NCBI RefSeq assembly: GCF_002008165.1
Contig: NZ_MRDM01000010.1
Coordinates: forward strand, 58,541-122,540
Direction of reading: 5' to 3'
DNA from: Rhizobium laguerreae
Lineage (GTDB): Bacteria; Pseudomonadota; Alphaproteobacteria; Rhizobiales; Rhizobiaceae
DNA length: 64,000 nt
In this document: positions 26,445 through 35,253 of the stretch, in pieces
Layout of the letters: every line of letters begins with the position of its first letter
Position numbering within the stretch: the first letter of the stretch is position 1
Program-made: the position numbers and the translations under genes
Notes under the pieces: model-generated
What the model was told of the DNA's origin: nothing
Databases searched by the model: none
The model's input: the letters and a program-made list of their open reading frames with translations, nothing else

Positions 26445-26614
26445 TGGACAAGCCAGAAAAAGATCCGATTCAGGCAACCCGCCCCACTGCCAAACAGCAG
26501 CGAAACAGCCTGAAAGGCGGGCGGATCGCCGTCATCCTGATCGTGACCGTGGCCGCCATCGCCTTCCTGCTTTACGTCACCATCCTCGTCTACGGTCTGG
26601 CGCATAGGATGTGA
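26444..26614 (+). CDS. Small membrane protein, one transmembrane helix
   Basis: A 56-residue protein starting MDKPEKDPIQATRPTAKQQR, with a basic stretch NSLKGGR, a helix IAVILIVTVAAIAFLLYVTI and a tail LVYGLAHRM. The N-terminus is probably cytoplasmic. A GAGG ribosome site precedes the ATG, and the start overlaps the likely stop of the preceding small membrane gene (TGATG). Both share the EcfG-type promoter at 26248. Confidence 0.7.
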   Translation: MDKPEKDPIQATRPTAKQQRNSLKGGRIAVILIVTVAAIAFLLYVTILVYGLAHRM

Positions 26615-26671
26615 ACGAAGCCGTAGCCTGCCACATCGGCTTGCTACCGTGCAGCTCCAAGGATTGAGCTC

Positions 26672-26696
26672 GGAACCTTTGATAGCGGCGCAGGTT
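26672..26696 (+). promoter_or_regulatory. EcfG-type promoter for the TPP enzyme
   Basis: GGAAC (26672-26676), 17 bases, GTT (26694-26696), 31 bases before the ATG at 26728. Confidence 0.8.
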
Positions 26697-26727
26697 TGCG
26701 GTCTTTGACAAACAAAGGACGAGTTCG

Positions 26728-28530
26728 ATGCCCAATGCCGCCGACATATTGATTGACACGCTGATCGAATGGGACGTCAAGCTCGTCTTCGGCCTTCCGG
26801 GAGATGGCATCAACGGTATTATGGAGGCGCTGCGCAAGCGCCAGGACCGGATCCGGTTCATCCAGGTTCGGCATGAGGAATCGGCCGCCTTCATGGCGAG
26901 CGCCTACGCCAAGTTCACCGGAAAGCTCGGCGTCTGTCTCGCAACGTCCGGACCCGGCGGCACGCATCTGCTGACGGGCCTCTACGATGCCAAGCTCGAC
27001 CAGATGCCGGTGCTTGCCATCACCGGAACGCAGTATCACGACCTGATCGAGACCTTTACCCAGCAGGACGTCGACCTGACCCGCGTGTTCGACAATGTCG
27101 CGATCTATAATGCGCACGTCAGTGACGCATCGCACATGGAAAACGTCGCCAGCCTTGCCTGCCGCTCGGCGCTCTCACGCCGCGGCGTGGCACATCTCTC
27201 CATCGCCAATGACGTTCAGGAGATGGACGCGAAATTGCGCTCGAAACGAAACCGTCCCAAACATGTGCCGAACCGCTATTTCCGGGGCCGCCAAATCCCC
27301 GAGGAAATCGAGCTCGATCGTGCGGCCCAGATACTCAATGATGCCCGCAAGGTGGCGATCCTCGCCGGCCGGGGCGCCGTCGGCGCCCAGGTGGAATTAC
27401 GCGAGATTGCCGACCTGCTCGCGGCGCCGGTGGCCAAAGCCCTGCTCGGCAAGACCGCTCTCGCCGACGACGATCCCTTGACGACCGGCGGCATCGGAAT
27501 TCTCGGCACCAGCCCGTCGCAGCAGATCATGGAGCAATGCGACGCGGTGCTGATCGTCGGTTCCTCCTTTCCCTATATCGAATATTACCCGCGGCCCGAA
27601 GGCGCCCGCGGCGTGCAGATCGACAGCGATCCTCAGCGCATTGGCCTGCGCTTCCCCGTCGATGCCGGTCTCGTGGGCGAGGCGCGGGAAACGCTGCGGC
27701 TGCTGAAGCCCAGGCTGAACAGCAAAACGGATCGGTCATTTCTGGAGCAGGCGCAAACGGCGATGTCCGACTGGCGCCGAAAGATGGAGATGATGGAGAC
27801 GGACCTGAGCGCTCCCTTGAAGCCACAGGCCGTGGTGCGAGCCTTCGGCAGGCGTATCGCGGCCGACGGCGTGTTGGTGGCCGATTCCGGCCAAAACACC
27901 GAACTCGCAGCGCGCCACATCGACCTCGGCCCGGCAAACCAGTTCGCCGTCTCCGGCGCGCTCGCTTCGATGGCCTCCGGCCTGCCTTATGCGATTGCGG
28001 CGGGCGCTGCCGATCCGAAACGGCCAATCTATGCGGTCATCGGCGATGGCGGATTCGGCATGCAGCTCGGTGAGTTCTCGACCGCCGTTCGGATGGCTCT
28101 GCCGTTGAAAATTCTGGTGATCTGCAACGGCATGCTCAACCAGATTGCCTGGGAGCAGATGATGTTCCTCGGCAACCCGCAATTTGCCTGCGAGCTGGCG
28201 CCGATCGATTTTGCCAAGGCGGCAGAGGCAATGGGAGGCCACGGCTTCACGATCAGCAGCTTCGATCAGATCGAGCCGACTTTGGAGGAAGCTTTTTCCA
28301 TGGCCGGTCCTGTGGTCATTCAAGCCCTGGTGGATCAATACGAGCCGATGATGCCGCCGAAGATGCCGAAAAACTACGCCAAAAATTTCCGCGAGGCGCT
28401 TGCCGATACGCCGGGTCATGAGGCGATCGAGGCAAATGTGTCGCGTTCGCCGCTGCGCGAAATGATGGCCGCCGGAGAGCAGGAAAAGGAGCTATCTGAA
28501 AACTCGACCGATTTGCCGGGCACTCCTTGA
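26728..28530 (+). CDS. Thiamine-diphosphate enzyme, pyruvate oxidase / pyruvate:quinone oxidoreductase-like
   Basis: A 600-residue enzyme of the acetolactate synthase/pyruvate oxidase superfamily. The N-terminal pyrimidine-binding domain has VFGLPGDGINGIMEAL and the catalytic Glu in QVRHEESAAFMASAYAK (~residue 51). The central domain follows (VAILAGRGAVGAQVELREIA). The PP domain has the TPP motif VIGDGGFGMQLGEFSTAVRM, then LVICNGMLNQIAWEQMMF. The overall pattern is closer to PoxB-type enzymes than to IlvB, and no IlvN partner is adjacent. It is unlikely to be biosynthetic. The exact EcfG-type promoter upstream suggests expression in stress or stationary phase. Confidence 0.85.
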   Translation: MPNAADILIDTLIEWDVKLVFGLPGDGINGIMEALRKRQDRIRFIQVRHEESAAFMASAYAKFTGKLGVCLATSGPGGTHLLTGLYDAKLDQMPVLAITGTQYHDLIETFTQQDVDLTRVFDNVAIYNAHVSDASHMENVASLACRSALSRRGVAHLSIANDVQEMDAKLRSKRNRPKHVPNRYFRGRQIPEEIELDRAAQILNDARKVAILAGRGAVGAQVELREIADLLAAPVAKALLGKTALADDDPLTTGGIGILGTSPSQQIMEQCDAVLIVGSSFPYIEYYPRPEGARGVQIDSDPQRIGLRFPVDAGLVGEARETLRLLKPRLNSKTDRSFLEQAQTAMSDWRRKMEMMETDLSAPLKPQAVVRAFGRRIAADGVLVADSGQNTELAARHIDLGPANQFAVSGALASMASGLPYAIAAGAADPKRPIYAVIGDGGFGMQLGEFSTAVRMALPLKILVICNGMLNQIAWEQMMFLGNPQFACELAPIDFAKAAEAMGGHGFTISSFDQIEPTLEEAFSMAGPVVIQALVDQYEPMMPPKMPKNYAKNFREALADTPGHEAIEANVSRSPLREMMAAGEQEKELSENSTDLPGTP

Positions 28531-28592
28531 ACGATCGAAGGAGGTGCGACGAACAGCTTGTCTTCAGCTGGTGGCGACTTTCGCGCCGCAGC

Positions 28593-28781
28593 TCATCGCC
28601 TGCGCCGGTTCTTATCGTCCGCTCCAGTAGGTCCGGTCTCGCTCTCGCCTCGGCATCCGGCATGTTCAGGCCGCCGAATATCTCGCGGGATCCCGTCGAC
28701 GGCATCCGGAACATGGTCGGTCGCCGAGCTCGCTAATGCTTCGAAAAAAGCGCGGTTTGCCCGTTGTTCGTCATCTTCCAT
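28593..28781 (-). CDS. Possible small hypothetical protein
   Basis: A 62-codon frame starting MEDDEQRANRAFFEALASSA behind AAGG on the minus strand. The first forty residues look protein-like (TDHVPDAVDGIPRDIRRPEH); the end is arginine-rich and may be out of frame. It lies in the 333-bp gap 28531-28863, which holds nothing else I can support. Confidence 0.35.
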   Translation of the reverse strand: MEDDEQRANRAFFEALASSATDHVPDAVDGIPRDIRRPEHAGCRGESETGPTGADDKNRRRR

Positions 28782-28863
28782 ATAGTTGCCTTGGCGAGGT
28801 TTTCGCACGATTCCACTAAATGCGTCTTTGCCGGTTTAGGCCAGGTTCCGCGATTGGGCCGCT

Positions 28864-29418
28864 TTACGCCAGCGGCGTGTTGGTTCCCCGACGCCGCATT
28901 TTTTGTTCGATTTCGTCCAGTACCTCTTCCGGCGTCACCTGCTCTTTCAGTTCCTCGAGCTCCTCTCTCGTCTCGATTTCGACGCCGAGTTTCTCGGCGA
29001 TGGCCGAAACCAGTGTCAACACCTCCGTCGCCTCATGCTCTGCCAGAAGACAGATCTGCAAGTTGAGATCGGCGCGCTTGTCGTCGGCCTCCGCCATACG
29101 GTTTTGGCTGATCAGCACGAATGTCGAGATGAAAATCGCTTCGACAGACGCGACCATCGCCAGAATGACGAATGACGGGTCGAAGGCGGGTATAAGCGGA
29201 AGCAGGCCGGTATTGACGACGATCCAGAGCGTGACGACCAGCAGGTGCAGGTAGACGAACATCATCGATCCCGCAAAACGGGTAATGGCATCGGCCGCCC
29301 GCTCCTGCCGGCTCGATTGCCGCGCCTCTTGCTCCCGCCGCTTCAGCAGAGCCTCGATGTTGCGGTCGAGACGTCTGGATATCGTGCTCTGCTGCTGCTC
29401 GGATCTCGGTGCCGACAT
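28864..29418 (-). CDS. DUF1003 membrane protein
   Basis: A 184-residue inner-membrane protein with the DUF1003 pattern: RAADAITRFAGSMMFVYLHL, first helix ending LLVVTLWIVVNTGLLPLIPA, then the conserved FDPSFVILAMVASVEAIFIS leading to helix 2, and a polar QNRMAEADDKRADLNLQI. A coiled-coil, Glu-rich C-terminus follows. The function of DUF1003 is unknown. A near match to the EcfG promoter lies 28 bases upstream of the start. Confidence 0.88.
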   Translation of the reverse strand: MSAPRSEQQQSTISRRLDRNIEALLKRREQEARQSSRQERAADAITRFAGSMMFVYLHLLVVTLWIVVNTGLLPLIPAFDPSFVILAMVASVEAIFISTFVLISQNRMAEADDKRADLNLQICLLAEHEATEVLTLVSAIAEKLGVEIETREELEELKEQVTPEEVLDEIEQKMRRRGTNTPLA

Positions 29419-29445
29419 TGAATGCTTCCATGTTTAAGCAAATCC

Positions 29446-29470
29446 AACCTCTGTGAAGGCGGAGAGTTTC
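29446..29470 (-). promoter_or_regulatory. Near-match EcfG-type promoter for the DUF1003 gene
   Basis: Minus strand GAAAC-N17-GTT, one mismatch from GGAAC (plus-strand AAC 29446-29448, GTTTC 29466-29470). The position, 28 bases before the ATG at 29418, is right. Confidence 0.5.
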
Positions 29471-29493
29471 GCGTTTGACCAGCGCCGCTCATT

Positions 29494-29763
29494 TCATCGA
29501 CGAACAGGCAATCCCCGAGCCTGGCTCCCGCCGCTTTCGCGGGCGCTCTGAAATGATCGGATCAGTTCGATCGCCCGCTTGCCGATGCCGGGAAGCGCCA
29601 GCAGTTCGTCGTCGGTCATCGAAGACAATTTACTGACACGCTTTATGCCGCTGGACAGAAGCGCCTTGACGATCCAGACAGGGATTTTGCTGCGGGCGAG
29701 CATATCGCTCGAGGCTGCCCGCGGCTTCGACGTCTTCCCTGCTGGTCGAGAGGCCATGTCCAT
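29494..29763 (-). CDS. Small helix-hairpin-helix protein
   Basis: An 89-residue protein. After a basic N-terminus, residues ~30-75 (VKALLSSGIKRVSKLSSMTD, DELLALPGIGKRAIELIRSF) form a helix-hairpin-helix unit with the LPGIGKRA hairpin, like the RNA polymerase alpha C-terminal domain or a DNA-repair HhH. Probably a non-specific DNA binder. ATGs at 29763 and 29757 are both possible. An exact EcfG-type promoter lies at 29789-29813. Confidence 0.75.
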   Translation of the reverse strand: MDMASRPAGKTSKPRAASSDMLARSKIPVWIVKALLSSGIKRVSKLSSMTDDELLALPGIGKRAIELIRSFQSARESGGSQARGLPVRR

Positions 29764-29788
29764 CCCGCAGATGATTTGCGACCGCCAA

Positions 29789-29813
29789 AACCGGCGAGAG
29801 GCTCGGCGGTTCC
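29789..29813 (-). promoter_or_regulatory. EcfG-type promoter for the helix-hairpin-helix gene
   Basis: Minus strand GGAAC-N17-GTT (plus-strand AAC 29789-29791, GTTCC 29809-29813), 25 bases before the ATG at 29763. Confidence 0.8.
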
Positions 29814-29868
29814 AGCCGATTCACCGATGACTGCAAAGATTTTGTCCGGCCGTGCCGACGCCGCCGCT

Positions 29869-30891
29869 TCATGCGTGCCGATAGATGTCGTCGATAATTG
29901 CAGCGACCTCGACAAGCCGTTCGCAGGACGGATCATAAGCCTGACCACTGGCGAGCCGGGCCGCCCAGTCCGCCGCCGCCCGGCCGCCCCAGTCGTCGGG
30001 AGGCCGAACAAGTTCTTCGGTCGATGTCCCGCGGAAGCGACAGGCCGCAAAGTCATAGAACGACCCGCCGACATTCCTGAAAGATGCACCCCCGGATGTT
30101 CCGAAAAAGTCGGCGCCGATGACCGCATCGCATCCTGCCTGCAGCCGCCAGGAGCAGGCGAGGCGGATAACCGCGCCATTTGCCAACGTCAGAGTGGCGA
30201 TGGCGAAATCTTCGACATCCCCCGCTGCGCTGATCGGCTCGCCGCCTTTCATTAGTGTACTCGTGACGTCGGTGACCTGCGGAAAGTCGAGGCACCAGAG
30301 CGCCATGTCGATGAGGTGGACGCCGAGGTCGATGACGCATCCTCCACCCGACAGCGACTTGTCGTAAAACCAGGATTTGTCGGGGCCAAACGCATTGTGG
30401 AAGACCAGATCGGCGGCGAAGACAGTGCCGAGCTCGCCATTTCTGATCAGATCGCGAATGCGCTGCATGCCTTGCGTATAACGATAGGAGAGATCGACGC
30501 CCAACAGCCTGTCGGCTAATCTGGCGGCGGCCACGACCGCTTCCGCCTCCGCCGCGGATCGGCCGAGCGGTTTCTGGCAAAATACGGCAACACCGGCCTG
30601 CAGCGCCCGGATCGACTGCTCGGCGTGCAGAGCACTCGGCGTGGCGATGACGACGCCGTCGAGGTCGAGCGACAGGAGCGCATCGAGACCGCCGACGATT
30701 TCCGCATCGGGCGCAAGGCGCAGGGCTTCTGTTATCATTTCCTCGCAGGGATCGGCGATGGCAACGGCTTCGGCCATCCGCGTGCGAAGAATTGCCTCCA
30801 TTCGGTTCCTGCCGATCCAGCCGATACCGAGGAAGCCGAGTCTCACGGGCTTGACCCGCGTCTGCAGGGAGCGATCTACCATCCTGTTCAT
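29869..30891 (-). CDS. Gfo/Idh/MocA family oxidoreductase
   Basis: A 340-residue NAD(P)-dependent sugar dehydrogenase. The N-terminal Rossmann fold reads VRLGFLGIGWIGRNRMEAIL, the conserved EKP-like motif appears as FCQKPLGRS, and the catalytic Asp/His motif is GGGCVIDLGVHLIDMALWCL (residues ~190-210). Its ATG overlaps the stop of the upstream MDR gene by one base (TGATG), so the two are coupled. It probably oxidises or epimerises a sugar of the adjacent saccharide locus. The open frame extends upstream, but that part is shadow of the MDR gene. Confidence 0.87.
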   Translation of the reverse strand: MNRMVDRSLQTRVKPVRLGFLGIGWIGRNRMEAILRTRMAEAVAIADPCEEMITEALRLAPDAEIVGGLDALLSLDLDGVVIATPSALHAEQSIRALQAGVAVFCQKPLGRSAAEAEAVVAAARLADRLLGVDLSYRYTQGMQRIRDLIRNGELGTVFAADLVFHNAFGPDKSWFYDKSLSGGGCVIDLGVHLIDMALWCLDFPQVTDVTSTLMKGGEPISAAGDVEDFAIATLTLANGAVIRLACSWRLQAGCDAVIGADFFGTSGGASFRNVGGSFYDFAACRFRGTSTEELVRPPDDWGGRAAADWAARLASGQAYDPSCERLVEVAAIIDDIYRHA

Positions 30892-31877
30892 CAGCACGTC
30901 ACCATCGCCTTGAGGAAACCATCTGGCCTGTCCCGGGTGGCGTCGAGCGCTTCGCCCAGGCCTTCCAGCGGATAGACATGGGTATAGAGCGATGACGGAT
31001 CGAGCCTGCCGGAAACGACCGCTTCGATCGCCTCGCGCATGCCACTGATATAAATCAGGGGATCGCGTTCGTGAGCATTGATGACGTCGAGGCCACGCCA
31101 GTTCCAGAGCTGCATATTGACTTGCCTCGGACCGTCCTGATGGTATCCGGCCACCACCAGCCGGCCGCGCTCGGCAGTCAGTTCGCCGGCCAGGTCGAGC
31201 GGCCACTGCTTGCCGACCGCCTCTATGACGCGGTGGCAGAAAGCACCGTCGGTCAACTCTCTTACAGCTTCGATGATCCGCCAGTGGTCGTCCATCGCCA
31301 GCGTCTCGGCGGCGCCCATGCGCTTGGCGATTTCGAGGGAAAACGGACGGCGCGAGACGGCGATGACGCGCGCGCCGGCGCCGCTAACAAGCTGCGTCAG
31401 CAAGGCGCCGAGAAATCCGATCCCGATGATGGCGACGGTCTGGCCCGCCTCGATGCGGCTGCGCCGGAATATGTTCATCGCGCAGCCGAGCGGCTCGCCA
31501 GGGAAAGGCTGGCCGTCGAGCGCCGGCGGCAGCGGCACGACCATGTCGGCATCCGCGATGTCGTGGGTGGCGTAGGCATGATATGAGAGCGCAGCGACCC
31601 GGTCTCCCGGATTGAGGCCAGACACCCCGTCGCCCAGCGCATCGATCCTGCCCCAGCCCTCGTGACCGAGACCGCCCGGCTCAGTCGGAAAGGTCATCCA
31701 TTCCGGGCCGGCCCAAGGGCCAAGATTGGAAGCGCACACGCCCGAGCCTTCGAGCCTGATCCTGACCTGGCCCGGTCCCGGCTGGGGAAGAGGTCTCTCT
31801 TCGACGGACACTTCTCCGGGGCCGGTGATGATCGCCGCCCGGATTGCTCCCTCGGCCGCTCTTGCCAACATGTTCAT
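30891..31877 (-). CDS. MDR superfamily zinc-type alcohol/polyol dehydrogenase
   Basis: A 328-residue medium-chain dehydrogenase. The N-terminus has the GroES-like fold (LPQPGPGQVRIRLEGSGVCA, then GGLGHEGWGRIDALGDGVSG with GHE). The Rossmann domain has VAIIGIGFLGALLTQLVSGA (~residues 150-170). The structural zinc loop is missing, so it is shorter than the enzyme at 16149. It is the first gene of a two-gene unit with the Gfo/Idh/MocA protein, divergent from the saccharide operon. An exact EcfG-type promoter lies at 31978-32002. Confidence 0.85.
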   Translation of the reverse strand: MNMLARAAEGAIRAAIITGPGEVSVEERPLPQPGPGQVRIRLEGSGVCASNLGPWAGPEWMTFPTEPGGLGHEGWGRIDALGDGVSGLNPGDRVAALSYHAYATHDIADADMVVPLPPALDGQPFPGEPLGCAMNIFRRSRIEAGQTVAIIGIGFLGALLTQLVSGAGARVIAVSRRPFSLEIAKRMGAAETLAMDDHWRIIEAVRELTDGAFCHRVIEAVGKQWPLDLAGELTAERGRLVVAGYHQDGPRQVNMQLWNWRGLDVINAHERDPLIYISGMREAIEAVVSGRLDPSSLYTHVYPLEGLGEALDATRDRPDGFLKAMVTC

Positions 31878-31977
31878 GAATTGCTCCTTCGTTTGGCATG
31901 GCCGGTCTGCTTGCCGGCAGACGCCGGTGGCCGCTTCTCAATCTTCGAGGAATATTTCGCTCATGGATTGGCCGCCG

Positions 31978-32002
31978 AACCAGCGACGTCGCCAGATGTT
32001 CC
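31978..32002 (-). promoter_or_regulatory. EcfG-type promoter for the MDR-Gfo/Idh/MocA unit
   Basis: Minus strand GGAAC-N17-GTT (plus-strand AAC 31978-31980, GTTCC 31998-32002), 100 bases before the ATG at 31877. Confidence 0.75.
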
Positions 32003-32045
32003 GGATGATGTCAAAGAACATGTCAAAGAAGATGACATTGAAGCC

Positions 32046-32070
32046 GGAACAATCTTCGCCGCGCTTGGTT
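32046..32070 (+). promoter_or_regulatory. EcfG-type promoter for the saccharide operon
   Basis: GGAAC (32046-32050), 17 bases, GTT (32068-32070), 37 bases before the first ATG of the operon at 32108. It forms a divergent pair with the promoter at 31978-32002. Confidence 0.8.
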
Positions 32071-32107
32071 CGGCAGGTCATCTTCAACTTGAGCGGACGG
32101 AAATCAG

Positions 32108-33214
32108 ATGGCGATGATCCTTGTAACCGGCGGCTGCGGTTTCATCGGAAGGCATGTCGTCGAGGAACTTCTCGACAACGGCTATGAGGTGCGGGTCCTC
32201 GATGCGTTGATCGATCAGGTTCACGGCGATGCTGAAACGGCGCTGCCCGAGGCTGCCGAAATAATGCGCGGCGACGTCAGGGATAAGACTGCGGTCGAAC
32301 GGGCTTTGTTGGGTGCCGATGGCGTCATCCATCTCGCTGCGGAGGTCGGCGTCGGACAGTCGATGTACGAGATCGCCCGATATGTCGGCGGCAATGATCT
32401 CGGCACGGCGGTCCTTCTGGAGGCGATGATCGGTCGCCGGCCCAAACGCGTTGTCGTCGCCTCGTCCATGAGTGTCTATGGCGAGGGCCGCTATGAAACC
32501 GCCGACGGTGCGCAGCTCGATCTGGTCAGGCGACGCGGCGACCAGATCAAGGCCGGCCAATGGAACCTGCGCGGCGCTGACGGCAAAGTCCTGAGGCCGC
32601 TTGCAACGGATGAAGAAAAGCCCGTCGATCTCGCCTCGATCTATGCGCTTACCAAATATGCGCAGGAAAAACAGGTCCTGATTTTTGGCGAAGCCTATGG
32701 CGTCGAGGCGGTGGCGCTCCGTCTCTTCAACGTATTCGGCGCCGGCCAGGCCTTGTCCAACCCCTATACCGGCGTCTTGGCAAACTTCGCCTCCAGGCTC
32801 GCCAATGGCCAGCCGCCGATGATCTTCGAAGATGGCGAGCAGCGGCGGGATTTCGTGCATGTGCGCGACGTGGCGCGCGCCTTCCGCCTGGCGCTCGAAA
32901 AACCCAATGCGCCGGGACATGTCATCAATATCGGCAGCGGCCAGGCCTATACGATCGCTGAGGTCGCAACGCTTCTCGCCGACGCTATGGGCGTGCCGGA
33001 AATACGGCCCGAGATCATGAACAAGGCGCGCTCCGGCGATATCCGCAACTGCTTTGCCGACATCGCAAAGGCGCGCGAACTGCTCGGCTTCGAGCCGCGC
33101 TTCAAGCTGGAAAACGCGCTCGGGCCTTTCGCCGATTGGGTGAGACATACCGGAGCGATCGATCGCGGCGCAGAGATGAAACGGCAGTTGGAGGAAAGAG
33201 GGCTGGTATCATGA
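32108..33214 (+). CDS. NAD-dependent epimerase/dehydratase (extended SDR)
   Basis: A 368-residue nucleotide-sugar epimerase. The cofactor motif is VTGGCGFIGRH at residues ~6-16, followed by LDALIDQVHGD, which recalls dTDP-L-rhamnose 4-epimerase/dTDP-6-deoxy-talose enzymes. The catalytic pair is in SIYALTKYAQEK (YxxxK), and RLFNVFGAGQALSNPYTGVL is the substrate-domain signature. First gene of the operon. Its stop overlaps the next start by four bases (ATGA). The sugar specificity is inferred only loosely. Confidence 0.88.
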   Translation: MAMILVTGGCGFIGRHVVEELLDNGYEVRVLDALIDQVHGDAETALPEAAEIMRGDVRDKTAVERALLGADGVIHLAAEVGVGQSMYEIARYVGGNDLGTAVLLEAMIGRRPKRVVVASSMSVYGEGRYETADGAQLDLVRRRGDQIKAGQWNLRGADGKVLRPLATDEEKPVDLASIYALTKYAQEKQVLIFGEAYGVEAVALRLFNVFGAGQALSNPYTGVLANFASRLANGQPPMIFEDGEQRRDFVHVRDVARAFRLALEKPNAPGHVINIGSGQAYTIAEVATLLADAMGVPEIRPEIMNKARSGDIRNCFADIAKARELLGFEPRFKLENALGPFADWVRHTGAIDRGAEMKRQLEERGLVS

Positions 33215-35253
33215 CCATATCCGCATTGTCCGCCGGAACCGGCGCGTCCTCGAGATCCTATGGCTTCGTCGAGTGGTTTCGCCCGGGCGAATACGAGCGG
33301 ACGTCGCAGACGATCGCAGATGTCGGTATAAGCGGCGCCAGCTATTTGCGCACGCATCTCTCATGGGCCGAATACCTCGCTCCGGGTGGCGAAGCGTGGT
33401 TTGATTGGCTGATCCCGAAGCTTGGGCGCGAGATCGATCTTCTGCCGTGCATTCACTACACGCCGCCGTCCTTATCCCGGACAGGACGGTCTTCCGGCGC
33501 ACCGGCCGATCTCAAATCCTATGCCGACTTCGTCGACCACGTGCTCACCCGATACGGTCGGTATTTCAGTCACATCGAATTGTGGAACGAGCCCAACAAT
33601 CTGCTCGACTGGGACTGGCGCGAAGACAAGGACTTTCTGCTGTTTTGCGAGATGGTCGGCGCCGCCGCCTATTGGGCCAAACATCGCGGCTGGCAGCCGG
33701 TGCTCGGCGGGCCATGCCCCTTTGATCCCTATTGGCTCAACCTGATGGGCGAGCGCGGCGTGCTCGGCGTCGTCGATGCCGTCGGCTTCCACGGCTTCCC
33801 CGGCACATGGGACAGTGAGGAAGGCACCTGGGGCGGCTGGGACATGCATCTCGGCGAGATGCGAAAAATTATCGGCCGCTTCAACGACAGGGCCGAGATC
33901 TGGATCACCGAAACCGGTTATTCGACCTGGCGCAACGACGAGATGGAACAGGCACGGCGTTTCGTGAAGGCTCTGAGCGTGCCGGCCGACCGGATGTATT
34001 GGTATTCCTGGCGGGATGTGCCGCCGGATGTGCCGGTGCAGGAAGGCCTCTGGTTCGACCCCCGGCATTACCATCTCGGTGCCGTCACCCATGAGAACCA
34101 GCCGAAGCTGCTCGCGCGCCTGCTGATGGAAGGCGGCGTCGAACGGCTCGAGCAGGTCGCCCGGCTCGCCACCCCCAACGTCGCCAAGGGAGCCGCCCCG
34201 ATCGTCATCACCGGAGGCTGCGGCTTCATCGGCTCCAACCTTGCCGACAGCTACCTTCAGGACGGTGAAGACGTTGTCGTGCTCGACAATCTCGGCCGGC
34301 CGGGCGTCGATCAGAATCTCGGCTGGCTGACCGAAAGACATGGCTCAAACGTACATCCGGTGCTTGCCGACGTGCGCGACGCGAGAAGCATCGAAGCAGC
34401 CTTTGCCGACGCCAAGGCGGTCTTTCATTTCGCCGCCCAGACAGCGGTCACGACGAGCCTCATCCATCCGATCGACGACTTCGAGGCCAATGCGCGCGGC
34501 ACGATCAACGTGCTGGAATCGGTGCGCAAGGCCGACCGCCAGGCTCCGGTGATCTTTGCCAGCACCAACAAAGTCTATGGCGGGCTCGATGACATTGCCA
34601 TGCGTGAGGCCGAGGATCGCTACCTGCCGGTCGACGCGACCATCCGGTCATACGGGATCGGCGAAGACAGGCCGCTCGATTTCTGCACCCCCTATGGCTG
34701 CTCGAAAGGCGTGGCCGACCAATATGTGCTGGATTATGCGAAATCCTTCGGCATCCCGACGGCCGTGCTGCGCATGAGCTGCATCTATGGCCCACGCCAG
34801 TTCGGCACCGAGGACCAGGGCTGGGTGGCGCATTTCCTGATCCGGGCGCTCGCCGGAGAGCCCGTGTCGATCTACGGCGACGGCAAGCAGGTCCGGGATG
34901 TTCTGCACGTCGCGGATGCGATTGCCGCCTATCGCAGCGTCCTCGATGGCATTGACGGGATCAAGGGCCGCGTCTTCAACCTCGGAGGCGGTCCGGCGAA
35001 TGCCGTCAGCGTGCTCGCAGTCCTGCGCGAGATCGGCAAGCTGATTGGGCGCCCGGTCGAGACCTCCTTCGACGACTGGCGAGCCGGCGACCAGTATTTC
35101 TTCGTCGCAGACACCCGCGCGCTCCAGCACACGCTTGGCTGGAGCGCGCGTGTCGGCTGGGAAAGCGGACTGCAGCATCTGGCCGAGTGGCTCATCGAAA
35201 ACCGTTTCGGCGGCCGGCCGATCCCGCGCCGCGATCGAAAGGTCTCCGCATGA
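33211..35253 (+). CDS. Fusion of a glycoside-hydrolase-like domain and a CDP-paratose-2-epimerase-like SDR
   Basis: A 680-residue two-enzyme chain starting MTISALSAGTGASSRSYGFV at 33211. Residues ~15-310 form a clan-A (beta/alpha)8 glycosidase-like domain with acid/base E127 (HIELWNEPNN) and nucleophile E234 (IWITETGYS), recalling GH39-type enzymes. Residues ~330-665 form an extended SDR with TGGCGFIGSN (334-343), DNLGRPGVDQNLGWL (a CDP-paratose/tyvelose 2-epimerase hallmark) and catalytic Y495/K499 (TPYGCSKG). The frame is continuous and both active sites look intact. The pairing of sugar-nucleotide synthesis with a hydrolase in one chain is unusual. Four-base overlaps couple both ends to neighbours. 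Confidence 0.88.
   Translation: MTISALSAGTGASSRSYGFVEWFRPGEYERTSQTIADVGISGASYLRTHLSWAEYLAPGGEAWFDWLIPKLGREIDLLPCIHYTPPSLSRTGRSSGAPADLKSYADFVDHVLTRYGRYFSHIELWNEPNNLLDWDWREDKDFLLFCEMVGAAAYWAKHRGWQPVLGGPCPFDPYWLNLMGERGVLGVVDAVGFHGFPGTWDSEEGTWGGWDMHLGEMRKIIGRFNDRAEIWITETGYSTWRNDEMEQARRFVKALSVPADRMYWYSWRDVPPDVPVQEGLWFDPRHYHLGAVTHENQPKLLARLLMEGGVERLEQVARLATPNVAKGAAPIVITGGCGFIGSNLADSYLQDGEDVVVLDNLGRPGVDQNLGWLTERHGSNVHPVLADVRDARSIEAAFADAKAVFHFAAQTAVTTSLIHPIDDFEANARGTINVLESVRKADRQAPVIFASTNKVYGGLDDIAMREAEDRYLPVDATIRSYGIGEDRPLDFCTPYGCSKGVADQYVLDYAKSFGIPTAVLRMSCIYGPRQFGTEDQGWVAHFLIRALAGEPVSIYGDGKQVRDVLHVADAIAAYRSVLDGIDGIKGRVFNLGGGPANAVSVLAVLREIGKLIGRPVETSFDDWRAGDQYFFVADTRALQHTLGWSARVGWESGLQHLAEWLIENRFGGRPIPRRDRKVSA

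Noticed and set aside
33136..33210. 25-codon upstream extension of the fusion gene
   Set aside because: It overlaps the end of the preceding epimerase; the ATGA overlap at 33211 matches the pattern of the next four genes.
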